Source of the DNA: Coptis chinensis
Taxonomy: Eukaryota; Streptophyta; Magnoliopsida; Ranunculales; Ranunculaceae
DNA: 64,000 bases
Reading direction: 5' to 3'
NCBI GenBank assembly: GCA_015680905.1
Contig: CM027377.1
Coordinates: 24,576,501 to 24,640,500 of the forward strand
Positions 46,270 to 57,473 of the stretch are shown piece after piece. Position 1 is the stretch's first letter. Every line of letters begins with the position of its first letter. The notes below the pieces were generated by a model. The model was given only the letters and a program-made list of their open reading frames with translations, was not told the origin of the DNA and made no database searches. The position numbers and the translations under genes were made by a program.

Positions 46270-46837
46270 CTCTCTCTCTCTCTCGGATCTTCTTACCCCA
46301 TCTTCTTGTGGCTTAGAAGAATGCACTTCTACTTGCTCAGGTGGTAGTTCATGCACTTCATCTACATCTTCTATATCAATAGGTTCTATCCCATCATGAG
46401 CAATAGGATCATCATCATGAGCTTCAAACCCATGGTTCTCTGCATTCTTAATGCCTTCTACACGTTCCACAGTAGGAAATTCTGGTTCTAAGTCAACAAG
46501 ATTATTTCTGAAAGCTTCTAGCTTCTTACCTTTCTCAAAGTCTGTTATGGTTTGGTCATCCAAGAACACAATATCTCGACTTTGGGATTACCTTCTTGTT
46601 GATCAGATCATAAAGTTTGTAACCAAACTTCTCATCCCCATAACCCAGAAAAATACACTGCTTAGTTTTGTCATCAAGCTTGGATCTCTCATCCTTGGGA
46701 ATATGAACAAATGCCCTGCACCGAAATACCCTTAAGTATCTATAATCAACATCTCTACCTGACCATACTCTATCTGGATAATCAATATTTAGAGGTTTCG
46801 AAGGCGATAGGTTGATCACATGTATGGTTGTGTGCAT
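46270..46837 (-). pseudogene. pol: Copia integrase C-terminal region and linker
   Basis: Frames at 46556-46837 and 46252-46569 (the latter running a few codons into the inserted LTR) read VINLSPSKPLNIDYPDRVWS, LRVFRCRAFVHIPKDERSKL, KQCIFLGYGDEKFGYKLYD and the acidic EPEFPTVERVEG...RRSERERE linker. These are the usual copia sequences after the integrase core (FG-x-x-x-x-H-x-P, FLGY-x-x-x-x-x-GY-x-L-x-D). A frameshift separates the two frames near 46560. Confidence 0.85.
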
Positions 46838-46846
46838 TGCTTCTAT

Positions 46847-47455
46847 CTAATAACTCCTTGATAACTTAGAGTGAGACAACATGCATCTCATCCTCTCTAC
46901 AATGATACAGTTCATCCTCTCGGCTATACCATTGTGTTGCGGTGTCTTGGGAACAGTCAGCTCATGATGAATCCCATAACTCTTGCAATACTCTTCAAAT
47001 GAACCAATGTACTCACCCCTATTATCTGAGCGAATACACTTCAAAGGTTTCCCTGTCTCTCTTTCCACCATGCTATTGAAAGTCTTAAACACGCCAAGTA
47101 CTTCATCCTTAGTCTTCAGACTATATGCCCATATCTTTCTTGACGCATCATCAATGAAAGTCAATAAGTACAAAGCTCCCCCATGGGACTTCACTTTCAT
47201 AGGACCACATAAGTCTGTGTGTACTAGCTCAAGGACATTGTCCTTTATGTGAGGGGGGAATCTTTGGAAAGACACCCTGTCTTGCTTTCCTACCAAACAG
47301 TGAGTACATCTATTTAAATGCGTACCTTTGATGTTTGGCAAGGCCTTTTGCTTAGCAAGAAGTTCCAAGCCCTTTTCTCCCATATGACACAATCTCTTAT
47401 ACCAAAGTTCAGAGGAAGCTTCTTCTTGTGCCGTATTTAACTTTGATATACACAA
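46847..47455 (-). pseudogene. pol: Copia GAG-pre-integrase and integrase core
   Basis: 202 codons without a stop. Starts with the pre-integrase zinc motif ELWYKRLCHMGEKGLELLAK and CTHCLVGKQ (HHCC-type). The DDE core follows: LVHTDLCGPM (first Asp), CIRSDNRGEY (second Asp), NGIAERMN (Glu). The catalytic residues are all present, so this block alone looks intact, but its flanks are frameshifted. Confidence 0.92.
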
Positions 47456-47461
47456 ACTAGC

Positions 47462-47810
47462 CTATGTCTTGTAAAGCGAGCAAGTTTTCTTCTCTTTGAC
47501 TACTACAATGGAACCTCTACTCAGTTTCCATACCCCGTTACCAAACGAGTTTTGAAAGCCATCATCATCTAACTTCCCAGCGGAAATTAGGCTTTGCTGA
47601 ATGTCAGGGACATGTCTTACATCCTTGAGTGTCAAGGTATAGTCGACATTGGTTTCTACATGAACATCCCTAATGCCTATAATCTTTGAGACGCCACTGT
47701 TACCCATCTTCACTTCACCAAATTCACCACATTTGTAGGTAGTGAAGAAACTCCTGTGCGGTGTGACATGACAAGATGCTCCTTTATCTATCACCCACTC
47801 TATATCCTGG
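47462..47810 (-). pseudogene. pol: Copia aspartic protease
   Basis: Reads WVIDKGASCHVTP and later MGNSGVSKIIGIRDVHVE, VRHVPDIQQSLISAGKL, typical of copia protease (family WVID(S/T)GAS-x-H-x-T). The catalytic triad residue after Asp is Lys instead of Ser/Thr, so the enzyme would be dead even without the frameshift at about 47800-47810. Confidence 0.85.
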
Positions 47811-48713
47811 CATGAGGTACTAACACAGTTTCACCACAATCTGACATAATTCCCACTAAACCATCGTCTACTAGTGCGGTAGTATCTCGGCTTGTGCTTT
47901 CGTTCCTCTTTACCATGTCTTCATATACACAGTTATTCTTCTCATTCCTCTTCAGTGTTCTACACTCGTACCTAAAGTGACCCTTGGTGGCACAATAGTA
48001 ACATTGTCTCTCTACCTTAGGAGTTCTAGCTTCACCCCTAGATTTGTTTCTGTCATCACCTCTAGAATGATATGGTTTTCTACTCTTACCTCTCCCATGC
48101 TTCTCTATGACAAGGATCTCTGAGTGAGAGGAGCTGCTTCGTGAACCCCTTCTTGTCCCCTCATTCAACAATGCCCCTGTAGCCATCTCCATGGTAATTA
48201 TTTCATCCTTAGCGGCTCCACCAAGAGAAATTGCTAAAGTCTCCCAACTGTCGGGTAGAGTTTAATAGTAACAAAGCCTCAACTTCGCCACCCATATCAA
48301 TCTTCATCAAGTGCAATGTACTGATTTATGGTATTTTGTACTTCATTAAGATGCTTAGACATTGAGGAACCTTCTTTGTACCTCGTGTTAGCAAACTTCT
48401 TAATGATAAGTACCTTGTTTTTGGCCGACTTCCTCTCATAGAGGTCTTCGAGTTTCTTCCACAAGCCAAAAGCGGTAGTCTCTTAGGATACATAGTGGAA
48501 GACACTGTCGTCAATCCACTGTTAAATGTACCCAATTGCTTTTCTGTCAAGCTTGCTCCACTCAGCCGCCACTATTGTGTCTAGTTTTACTCTTCTATTC
48601 TCAATGGGTTGTGTCAAGTCCTTGTAATAGAGAAAGTCTTCCATCTTGGCTTTCCAAATAGTATAGTTATCTCTATTCATACTAGTCATGTGAGTGTTTA
48701 TAGAATGATCCAT
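47800..48713 (-). pseudogene. gag: Copia gag with zinc knuckle
   Basis: N-terminus at 48713: NRDNYTIWKAKMEDFLYYKD, the copia gag (UBN2-type) signature. The middle part is broken (stops near 48521 and 48482, and around 48200-48330 a different frame), with LWKKLEDLYE-like and STRYKEGSS-like sequence visible in shifted frame. The C-terminus has a CCHC zinc knuckle CYYCATKGHFRYEC. The apparent alternative frame at 48326-48550 is an out-of-frame shadow of gag. Confidence 0.88.
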
Positions 48714-48812
48714 CTTAACAAGCTATTTCAACTCAAACCTCCTCTCAGGAATTTTATCAAACACCTTCTGAGCAAGATTTGGATAACAAACTTGTTGGGC
48801 TTAATCCAACCT

Positions 48813-48828
48813 AACTCTGATACCACTT
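48813..48828 (-). promoter_or_regulatory. Copia primer-binding site (initiator tRNA-Met)
   Basis: On minus, TGGTATCAGAGTTAGG lies two bases after the 5' LTR. TGGTATCAGAG complements the 3' end of plant initiator tRNA-Met. Confidence 0.92.
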
Positions 48829-49108
48829 GTTGGGGAAAACGATACTAATTGATCCCCTCTAAGATAGTCTGAATGAACACTCTATACTCCAATCGAAAAA
48901 TCTAAACTTTCACTACAACCAACCTAGCAAGCCCAACTCTCTAAGCAATCAACAACTATCACAAACAAGTAATAATAATATAAAGAAAGTAAAACATACT
49001 ACAATACAAGATGTAATGTAGTTCGGCCAATGATACCTAATCCACAAGAGCAAATCTTTTATAAGATTGGGAAGGAAGATTACAATCACTCTTCACAAGT
49101 CTCTCAAA

Positions 49109-51755
49109 CACTTTGTCACAACCCGAATTTCTAAATAATTACAAAGTGAATATTTGAAATATAAATATCTCAAACATCGCTATGTTCAATTGTCTAAAAA
49201 CCCAGGCTATGACGGGGTGGATACAACACATGCCAAAATCGAAAACCCACCTCATAAAGAATCAGCTTAATAACAAAAATCTCTAAAATTTCTCTTATTA
49301 TCACTTTATTAAAAGACTATCTTCTGTCCAAAGGCCATCAAAACAACTCTAAAAATAAAAGTCTTCAATATCTTATTCTCATGTCATGCTGAAAATGTAA
49401 ACTACATTATTACATCCTTCCAATAAGAATCAAACCTAATAAAAGAACTAACGGACTGCTCCAGGCAAGAATCCAAATCACACGCCGCGGTTCCACTGCC
49501 GTCTACCTATGTTCCCAAGAACACACCATGTTGCCAAAACAAAGTAAACATGGGTAAGCAAAATGGAATTTGCTAGTATGAGTAGACTAACCACATATAA
49601 ATATTTCCAGTCTTTACTTATCAAACTAACACTTTAAATATATCATAGCTTAAACATTCTCAGCTTGGAAGACAGGTAGTTCCGTCATTTCAACAGACAT
49701 AGTTTCTTCCCAAGCAAGACTTCCATTTTATTAACTCATTATAATAACTTGTTTTAATAACTAAGTAATTGAATTAAAACTTACCGATATCCACTGCTGT
49801 ATAAGGGTAGGACCGCGTCCCTACACAAAATATTATTAAGTTCTACCCTCCTACAAACGGAAGTTAGGAATTCTAAACAACATATGTAGATATCCTATAA
49901 GTATGCAAATGCAAGTCCAAGCACACTCGTACAATCAATGAATACAACTAACCCGCAAAGCGAATACCTTAGTTCCTCTTTAGGACAGTCCAAACAATCT
50001 AGTCATTCATAGCACATTCAATAAATACCCGGGTCATTCATGGCACATTCAATGAATATCCATTTATAACGCTAACGGGCCATTTATGGCACATTCAATA
50101 AATGCTCACCTAACATATGACATCATCAGTCATAAAACTCCTTTCCAAAACTTGCGATGTGGAGAGATTCAAAATGAGTGTGGTAAATTGTTGAGAACAC
50201 TATTGAACTTTATTGTATATATTATTTCAGATAAAGGAGGAGTATTTTATTTATTGTATTATTGTTTACGCGTTATTAATATACCGATGTCTAAGTGTCA
50301 TAACGTCGTATATAAAAATTGAAATATCACATAGTAGTTAATACACGTACACACGTATATATAAAGGTCTTAGCCTAAAGCCAAGCACGCTAATAGCCCT
50401 AGACCTATCCTAATACACCAAATCATAATCCGAGTTAAAAGTCAAACTGGGTCAACTGGTCAAAGTCAACCCTGGTCAACAGTCAAAGTCAACCAACCAG
50501 GTCAACAGCAGTCAACCAGACCTAAATTCCTCTAACCCAAAAGCCCAAAGACTAGGGTCCAAAGTCTAACACTTAAGCCCAAAATGAAATGTCAAAATTT
50601 AAAACACTCAATCCCCCCCCCACCCATTGATATCGACCCAAGCCCAACAGCTAAAAGAAAGAATGAACAAGACGTTCTTCTTCTTCTTCTTCCTCATAGC
50701 GCCTCCACCACTACGGCAGCCACCACCGGCCATCTATCTCCACTATGAACCCAGCGGTTTGGTTCCTTGAGAAAACCCCCATATACCTATACCAACAAAT
50801 CGCAATTCCCTTATACTGTAAAAATCGCGATCTACGCCATTAACGCTCTGTAAAGGCTTCAATCGTCCCCTCTCCAACACCCAATCAACCACCAACAATC
50901 CACCTCAACCCAACAACAATCTCACAACAAAATCCATACCAAACAATCATTCAAACACAAAAAAATATGACGGTTTGGTTCTGGTTTGAACGTCATTAAT
51001 GGCTGTTCAAACCTTCACAGCACTCCTATTATAATCCCACCACTACCAATCATCTCGACGTTCACCATGCACAGTTCAACCATAATCCAAGAACAAAACA
51101 ACGACAGTCCGAGCAAGACAAAAATTGTTAACACGCCCACACTCAAACAGAGAATCAACAATTCTACTGATACTAAGGACCTTGACGATATATATTAATA
51201 ACTACATTGGTTAGTTTAATAATCAGATCCGAAATCACTAAAGTTTTTGTGTATCGTTGTTTCGACAGTATAACAATATGCAGCATGGTTCGAGGATAAC
51301 AAAACAAGACAGAGTATAAAACTTGTATTCTCGACAGAAATCTAGTATAGTGCAGAATAGGTTGTAAGCCACCAGAAAATCCAATAGTTTAGTAAAAGTT
51401 AAAATATCTACTCACTGTTTGTAAACCGAACAGCTAGATTTCTGAAAGCAGAAAAATCCTGAAAGACCGAAGTCGGCTGTCACGCGAAGAAGACGGTCTT
51501 CCTCGTTCAAAACTTTTTCTTTTTACTCTTACACAGCAACCCCTCACTGATGTTACTCTCCTTTCCGTTTTCTTTTCTTTTCTTTTCTTTTCTTTTCTGG
51601 GTAAAAACTCTCTGTGTTTTTAAAAACTCCGTGAACTCCTTTTTGTTTTCAAACTCCCCTAAAAACAAGGAATGAAAGTTATCTCTTAACCCTACTGGGT
51701 TTCCTATCCTTACTAATATATATCCTATCTTTTGTTTTATCTATTATCTATTATC

Positions 51756-51806
<51 letters not shown>

Positions 51807-51845
51807 GAAAAAAATAAAAGATAAAACACGGGGTGTTATACACTT
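49109..51845. mobile_element. Solo LTR inside copia 5' LTR, TSD CACTT
   Basis: TGTCACAACCCGAATTTC at 49114 to GGGGTGTTATA ending 51840 (2,727 bp), flanked by CACTT (49109-49113, 51841-51845). The other copia LTR shows the empty site (ccaacacttactagatc at 38178). The last bases TTATA instead of TTACA suggest a C-to-T change in the terminus. It carries a GTCAA cluster at 50440-50520. Frames inside (50086-50322, 50986-51198) have no known domain. Confidence 0.85.
51741..51806. repeat. TTA microsatellite
   Basis: (ATCT/ATT)n followed by an uninterrupted (TTA)n run of about 50 bp near the right end of the solo LTR. A (TTTTC)n tract lies at about 51562-51598. Confidence 0.9.
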
Positions 51846-52549
51846 ACTAAATCTCTCTTTTACAAATCTCTCTCCTTACAAGCTTTATCTTTTTGCAAAG
51901 GTTTTCTCTCAATTTTAGTTGCTCTCAAAATTGGTTTTCTCTCTTTTCTGTGTTATACTAACATATGAGAGTATTTATAGACTCTCAAGTTCCAATTTGG
52001 CTTCCTAAAAGAATTAGAAACCCAAGTCCAGTAGGCAACTCCAATTGGTTTCCAAAACGAAACGAGGTGAGGGACCCAAGCAACACTGAAAACTCAGAAT
52101 CTCCCACTCATTTTAGATAAACTATAAGGCTAAAATCCTACTAGTTTGTTGATTTTAGTGGCCTGGGAACCTTTCCCCTCATTTAGGAAATATTAAATGC
52201 TAAAACCTACAAAGTTCTTCAACTCCTTATTGTTTCGACCCCCACCTACGTGGTAAACGTCCATTATTAGGGGTCTCTATTTTTATTTATTTAATCGATA
52301 GGGCTAAAACCCAATTTGCAATACCATTGATCAATGTATAGGCTCATTAACTCATGTGTCACTACACCATAACAAGGAATTTCTAACAAATGCAATTTCT
52401 GGTTTGTAACACATACTCATCCGTTAGTAAATTAATAACAGTTAGAGTTCCGTTGCAAAATTACTTAATCGTTAGTAAATTATCTGAATTATTTTGTGAC
52501 GTTTATCGAGATATTAACTAACGGATGCATAAGTGTGACCAACGTTAAA

Positions 52550-55395
52550 AAGTAAACTGAAAAATTGAGATCAATTAAGAAAAGCACAAAATAAAAGAGT
52601 ATGCTACCCTTCTGTGTAAGGAAAGAGTAAACAAATTAAAACGAGAAAAAAGGGTGAAGTGTTGGCGCTGGTTCTCGCTGCCACTGCCAGATGAGGTCTT
52701 TCTTCTTTTTTTTCTTTCTCTTTTCCTCTCTATCAATCTCATCAGTTATGAAATAGAATTGTTTTTTTTTTTGTCGATCTGTTGGGTGTTTTGAAGTTAG
52801 TTGGTTTTGTACCCGAAAGGACAAACCTTTATCAATTACTGCTCGATCTATGGAAGAAAAACTTGCTTTAACCAAGGTAACAAATAATCCGGGTTTCGAT
52901 TTTTTGGCTAAGCACAAAAGTGTGTGTTATGTTCATTCAATTGTTGTTTGTTGTGCTTGTTTAACCGGCCTTAATTTCGGTTATTTATTATAATTTTAAG
53001 ATTATATTAACTTCGAATTAGTGTGCTAACAGATAAGGTCTTCACTTTTACTTCAAATATCAACTTTTTTTATTGTTTCATGATCTTGGGCTTGTGTGAA
53101 TCAATGAAACAAGATAAAAAAATATACTCTTTTTATCAAAATATACCGCTTTTGGATTGATTTGTGATCGGGTTTTGTTCATTATTGCTTAAGTTGTTCT
53201 TTAGATGCATTTTGACGACTTTGGGTGCGTATTGGTTAACTGTTGTTGTTAGCTAGTTTTCTGTTATCATTGTTGTTGTAACCTTGTCGGTTGTGGTAGG
53301 TGAGTTTTTCGGATTTGGGTGGATCTCTGTTTCCATATTTAGTGTAAATAAATTGAGATTCATTCAATAATATTGAAGATTTTGTACTCTCTTTTGAGAT
53401 ATTTTCTGATTCTCTCAAGAGATTTGTGCTTGTGTTAAACATACAAACAATTGTTCACAAACAAAAAATAATAAAAAATATTGAAGTAGATTTCTTCTAG
53501 GTGAAACTTTACGTTATACTGAATTTGATTTGATGATGATAAGGTGATTGTATGAAGTGATTAATATTGATATAGAACTTGTAAGGAATGTTAGCCTTTC
53601 TTTTCAAGCTAAACAAATTAATTTCTTAACGTGATGTTATGTATAATATCGAAGTCTGACGACACTCCCTAGGCAATAGGCATTATATTTACCTGTTATG
53701 TCTGCCTCATAGATGGGAAGGACTACGGACTACCTATATTAGAAATCATGTGTTGACACCTTGAAATAACTCATTAAGGCCACCACAGAGATGTCTAAGT
53801 TTAACAGTTTAACTCATGCTCTATGTCTGAGAGATGAGCCTAGCTAAGTCGATGTTCCATGTAGCATCAATACTGTGTAAGGTAATGGGCAAACATGTAG
53901 CCTAATTCATGAGTAGCGTCTGTAAATTCGAAATAATTTCATATTAGAATGGTCGTTGTTTTAACCAAATGGATGCTGGTTTTGGATATGATATTTGACT
54001 TGCGTGCAAGCTTCCAAGTGATAAGTTCATTAAGACGTACATGTCAACTTATAAGGCAAGCCCTTCGAAATGGATTGCTTTGAAGTCTGATTCTATGGGT
54101 CAGTTCAACATAACCAACTGATACTTAATGTGTTTCTTACAGAGGTTAACTTATAAAGACGTTTATTGATTATTTTGGGAGCTATTATTAAGTATTGGCA
54201 TATGGTTGCACTACCAAATATAGTGTCAAAAGATGATGCCACCAGCCCCACTTACTGACTGTGTTTCACACAGAGGCTAACTTATAAAGATTTGTCAAAC
54301 CATTTATATTGTAAACTGGAGAAGGTTCTTTACTGCTAGCATATTTTTATCATTGGTAAGTGAATCGGTTCATTTGAAGTTGAAGATTAGACATGGATTA
54401 AGAGAAAGATGAATCACTTAGATTGTTCCTATTTATGATATAAGATGGTAGGATTTGTTTTCCATGCGTGTACATATTAGATAATGAAGATGCTAGGTGT
54501 CCTTGGACTAAAGCTTTATTTCTCAAGTGCCCCATACAGTTGACCTGTTCAAATATTTTGGTAAGTTTGGAATAGTGAACAACAGCTTACACCCCACACG
54601 TGGTTAGTTGTTGAGCTTAATACAAGTTGAATTATCTTGCAACTTTTGTTTTCCATGTTCAAGTAAGTATAAGCTTAAACGTGAGTGTTGTAGCCAATGA
54701 AATTTTGGAGGAAGGTTTAAACCCCAATCGAAGCACGATAATCTCCATTTCTTATTCTCAGAGGTATGAGCCGATCAATGCTTGTCGCATATTACTGTTT
54801 CTATCAAGTGTTATGCTGCTTCGATTCCGTCTTTAAATTCCAATTTTTTAAATTGTTTCCTAATTTCAAGTTATGATGCATGTATGAGCTTAATTTAAGC
54901 TTCAACATTTGAAAATCTGTTCTTTGATTCTTTTAATGCATGTATTGTTATCAATCTGCATTTAAGAAGCTCTTTTATTAAATTAGATTGTCTCTTATCG
55001 AAATGTTGGACATTTTAGGAATTTTTCAGATTATTTGGGTAAAACAAGTGCTTGAGATAGATCACCAATGGTTTATCATGTTTTGTACATCTCAGGTATA
55101 GTAGTGTTGAAGTCTTATTGATGCAACAATTGTTGCATGCATTACGTTCTCGTGTCCTACATCAGAGCTCTTAGAGTCTAAATGCTCATTAAGGAAATCA
55201 AAAGGATAACTTGGTTATGTTTGGACATCAACGTTTTCTCTCTCTCTTTTTTTTTTTTTTTTTGTGGAGATGAAATCTGAAATATATAAAGCTCATAATA
55301 TTGTTCATTACCTTTTCAAACTATGGAAACAATTATGGATACATATTATTTTTGAGGTTCGTATAACTTTTAGTTATATATTGGGATTTATGGAA
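52550..55395. other. CACTA 1 left interior, unidentified
   Basis: Mostly AT-rich without clear genes. At 52851 a short ATG frame (MEEKLALTK) ends at an ag|gtaaca donor-like site (about 52875), preceded by a leader-like sequence, which could be another captured 5' exon. A plus frame at 54627-54836 contains NEILEEGLNPNRSTIISISY but no known motif. These could be remnants of capture or of the transposon's own genes. Confidence 0.35.
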
Positions 55396-55505
55396 ATTTT
55401 CAGGTCACAAAACTCGAGGAAGATATGGACACAGGTATCAATCAAGCTGAAGAATTGGAATCAATAACAACGACAGTTGAGCCTCTTACCTCTTCTGCTG
55501 AAGGT
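55396..55505 (+). other. Exon-like fragment, unidentified
   Basis: Between a cag acceptor-like site (about 55405) and ag|gtaact (about 55503) a plus frame reads KLEEDMDTGINQAEELESIT, then TTVEPLTSSAEG. The composition looks like real coding sequence bordered by splice sites, but I do not recognise the family. Confidence 0.35.
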
Positions 55506-55589
55506 AACTATTATTTAGATATATGGGAAAGAAACTGTTTGTATGGCATCTTTAGTTGTTCTCTTTTGGGTTTGCTTGATTGACAAAGA

Positions 55590-56617
55590 GATATTGCAAA
55601 GTCAAGATGTGAATGGTTTCCCCATGCTCAAGGCTGGGGCTCTTAAATTCTTCACAATGTTTTGGAACCAGATCCCTAAACATTTTGCCATTACTTTGAT
55701 CCCGTCTTCAACCATTATCTGTTTGAAGCGTGGCAGGCCTCGTCAGGCGGGCATGTGAGAAGGACGTCTCTCTGATATCGGCTTTTGAGGCAAGCCTTTT
55801 CCCCATCATCCAGGATATCTTGGCAAAGGAGGTAACCGAGTTTTGGCCATATGCATTCCAACTCCTAGCCCAGCTTGTTGAGCTCAGTAGACCACCCATT
55901 CATCTGAACTACATGCACTCTTTACACGACTACATGCACTCTTTACATCCGAACTACATGCACTCTTTATACGACTACAAAATCACCGCACAATGAAGTT
56001 TCATAACTCTTTTGTGATATTTATTTCACTTTTTCTCATCAAGCACAGGCCAACTAGGCTTGTGGATTCCATTAATTCAGTTCATCCAAATTGTAATTTG
56101 TTTGTTACCATTCTTGAGACTTTCTGGATACCTACTCTTAGGGCGATCACGGGGATCCAATCGAGTTGAAGTTGACTTCGGTTGCTTCAACCAAACTTAT
56201 TTGTGAGTCCCACTTCTCTTGGATGCTTCACCGCAACTATTTGTGGCCGAATGCTGGATAGTATTGTCACTCTTCTTTCCAGACGAGAACAAGAAACAGT
56301 TGTTGAGGAGCCATAAATGCTGGATAGTATTTTCACTCTTCTTTCCAGACGAGAACAAGAAACAGTTGTTGAGGAGCTATAGGGGAGGCTGTGGGGTATA
56401 CTGCCACTTTTGTCCCGCTTCACAATGCTGGAAAAAAAAAGATGAGGATCTTGTTAAGGAAATTAAAGATCCAAAAGAGTTCTTGGTGAAATCACTGGCA
56501 AGACTTGCATGCACATCTCCTGGGAGGTATCCAGCAATCATCCAAGAGTATCTTGACCCGACTAATCAAGCGGCGTTGATCCAGCTTTTTGCCAAGTACA
56601 ATTGCTCCATTGTTTAA
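55590..56617 (+). pseudogene. Captured exportin-2 (CAS/CSE1) C-terminal half
   Basis: In changing frames the segment gives [124 protein letters not shown] and finally [43 protein letters not shown] before the stop at 56615-56617. This is the order in plant exportin-2, the nuclear export receptor that returns importin-alpha to the cytoplasm (about 970 residues). Blocks between VNGFPML and FNHYLFE and after ELSRPP are missing. A one-base loss near 55731, an in-frame stop after FWIPTLRAITGIQSS and a 66-bp duplication inactivate it. No intron borders are seen, as expected if the source gene is intronless. Confidence 0.9.
56251..56382 (+). repeat. 66-bp tandem duplication in the exportin-2 fragment
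   Basis: atgctggatagtattgtcac at 56251 recurs at 56317 and the two units differ by few bases. 66 bp is 22 codons, so the duplication itself does not shift the frame. Confidence 0.85.
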
Positions 56618-57166
56618 GTAAGAGACTCTATCCCCTACATTTATTCTTTATTATGAGTATGTGTAGTATTTCACTGGGCTTACGGTTCACTCATTGAATA
56701 TTTCGTACTTTTGTTTTGCTACTTTTTACTACACTCAAATTATTACAATGGATTAGGGCCTGTTTTAGGTTCATTCAGTACATAACATCCTCTGTTTCTT
56801 TACTAGATGGGTCTGTCCTCTTTCTAGGCTTGGAAGTTATCTGCATATGAATCTGTAGAAGAAATATGCAACTTTCTTTGACAAGTCATCTTTAGTTGCA
56901 TAGTAGTAAGGCTGTAGGGGTGAGCCTAGAGCTTGAGAAAAGGCTAAGGCGCATTTTTTGACTGCTTAGTTTACTTTAGGTGTGTCAATCACGTCATCTA
57001 CTATCTGGAAAGCGGACTTCTGAGAGCAGATTAGATGCAAGGAGGGAGCAGCCTAAGGTATGTGACATACGCTTAGTCTAGAATAGATACACTTAGTCTA
57101 GAATGGTGTAATGCCAAATTTGTGAATCTGAAAAATATTTTAATTTCTTTATGTTGGGTAATATTA
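56618..57166. other. Exportin-2 3' flank or filler inside CACTA 1
   Basis: T-rich sequence after the exportin-2 stop, possibly its captured 3'UTR. No gene recognised. Confidence 0.4.
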
Positions 57167-57271
57167 GATGCCCCCTATGGTGCACCAACCAAAGATCACA
57201 TGAAATATAACGTTGTTTTGGTAATAGGTATGGGAATTGGTGCTACCCCAAAGATCACCATTGTGAAGGAC
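57167..57271 (+). pseudogene. RBOH: Captured NADPH oxidase (RBOH) exon fragment
   Basis: 35 codons without a stop read [20 protein letters not shown], then [15 protein letters not shown]. This is the NAD(P)H-binding segment of plant respiratory burst oxidase homologues (family form DGPYGAPAQDY-x-KYDV, GLGIGATPMISI-x-KD). The enzyme makes apoplastic superoxide and has around 900 residues; only this one block is present. G to A in the first motif (DAPYGAP) and M to K after GATP are visible changes. A TGA follows soon after. Confidence 0.85.
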
Positions 57272-57473
57272 ACATGAAGAGGGGTAATACAACTACCATC
57301 GTTTTCGGGTTTTCTGAAGTCTTCAATATTTCAACTCCTATCAAGCGCTCTTATGCTTATTGGATATTTTAGAAGTGTGATTTGATAATACTAATCTAGA
57401 GAAGTAATCAAGTTCTACAACAATCTGGCTGATTCTGTAAGTACTGATGGAAGTCCCTTGTATTGCTAAACAG

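Larger units (their letters stand above)
40070..46274. mobile_element. Solo LTR (same family as 22157-25710) with TSD CTCTC
   Basis: TGTCACACCCCGAATTTCG at 40075 to TACGGGCGTTACA ending 46269; CTCTC at 40070-40074 and 46270-46274. It splits the copia polyprotein between the Arg/Glu-rich linker after integrase and RT. After removing the nested LTR (42994-46139 plus one TSD) about 3,044 bp remain, similar to the 3,554-bp relative at 22157. Shared landmarks include ccgaggcg/cctcggcg tandem blocks with gtagttcctcca, gccagaagggccaatca, and gcccaa-rich segments. Confidence 0.88.
48829..52085 (-). repeat. Copia 5' LTR (interrupted)
   Basis: About 525 bp after removing the inserted LTR (49114-51845). 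Parts 48829-49113 and 51846-52085 align with the 3' LTR. Confidence 0.9.
36639..52090 (-). mobile_element. Ty1/copia retrotransposon, minus strand, with four later LTR insertions
   Basis: LTRs at 36644-38404 (3') and 48829-52085 (5') begin TGTTGGGRAAAACGATAC in plus coordinates and end cccaaca / cccaagcaaca. Target duplication CTGAA flanks the whole (36639-36643, 52086-52090). The minus-strand order is LTR, PBS complementary to initiator tRNA-Met, gag, protease, integrase, RT, RNase H, polypurine tract, LTR, which is the copia order. Removing the nested elements (36833-38088, 40075-46274, 49114-51845) leaves about 5.25 kb, normal for copia. The coding region has many stops and frameshifts, so it is inactive. 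Confidence 0.93.

Noticed and set aside
46983-47252. Plus frame of 89 codons opposite integrase
   Set aside because: Antisense shadow of the integrase core.
48326-48550. 74-codon minus frame overlapping copia gag
   Set aside because: It is an out-of-frame shadow; the gag-like sequence is in another, stop-interrupted frame.
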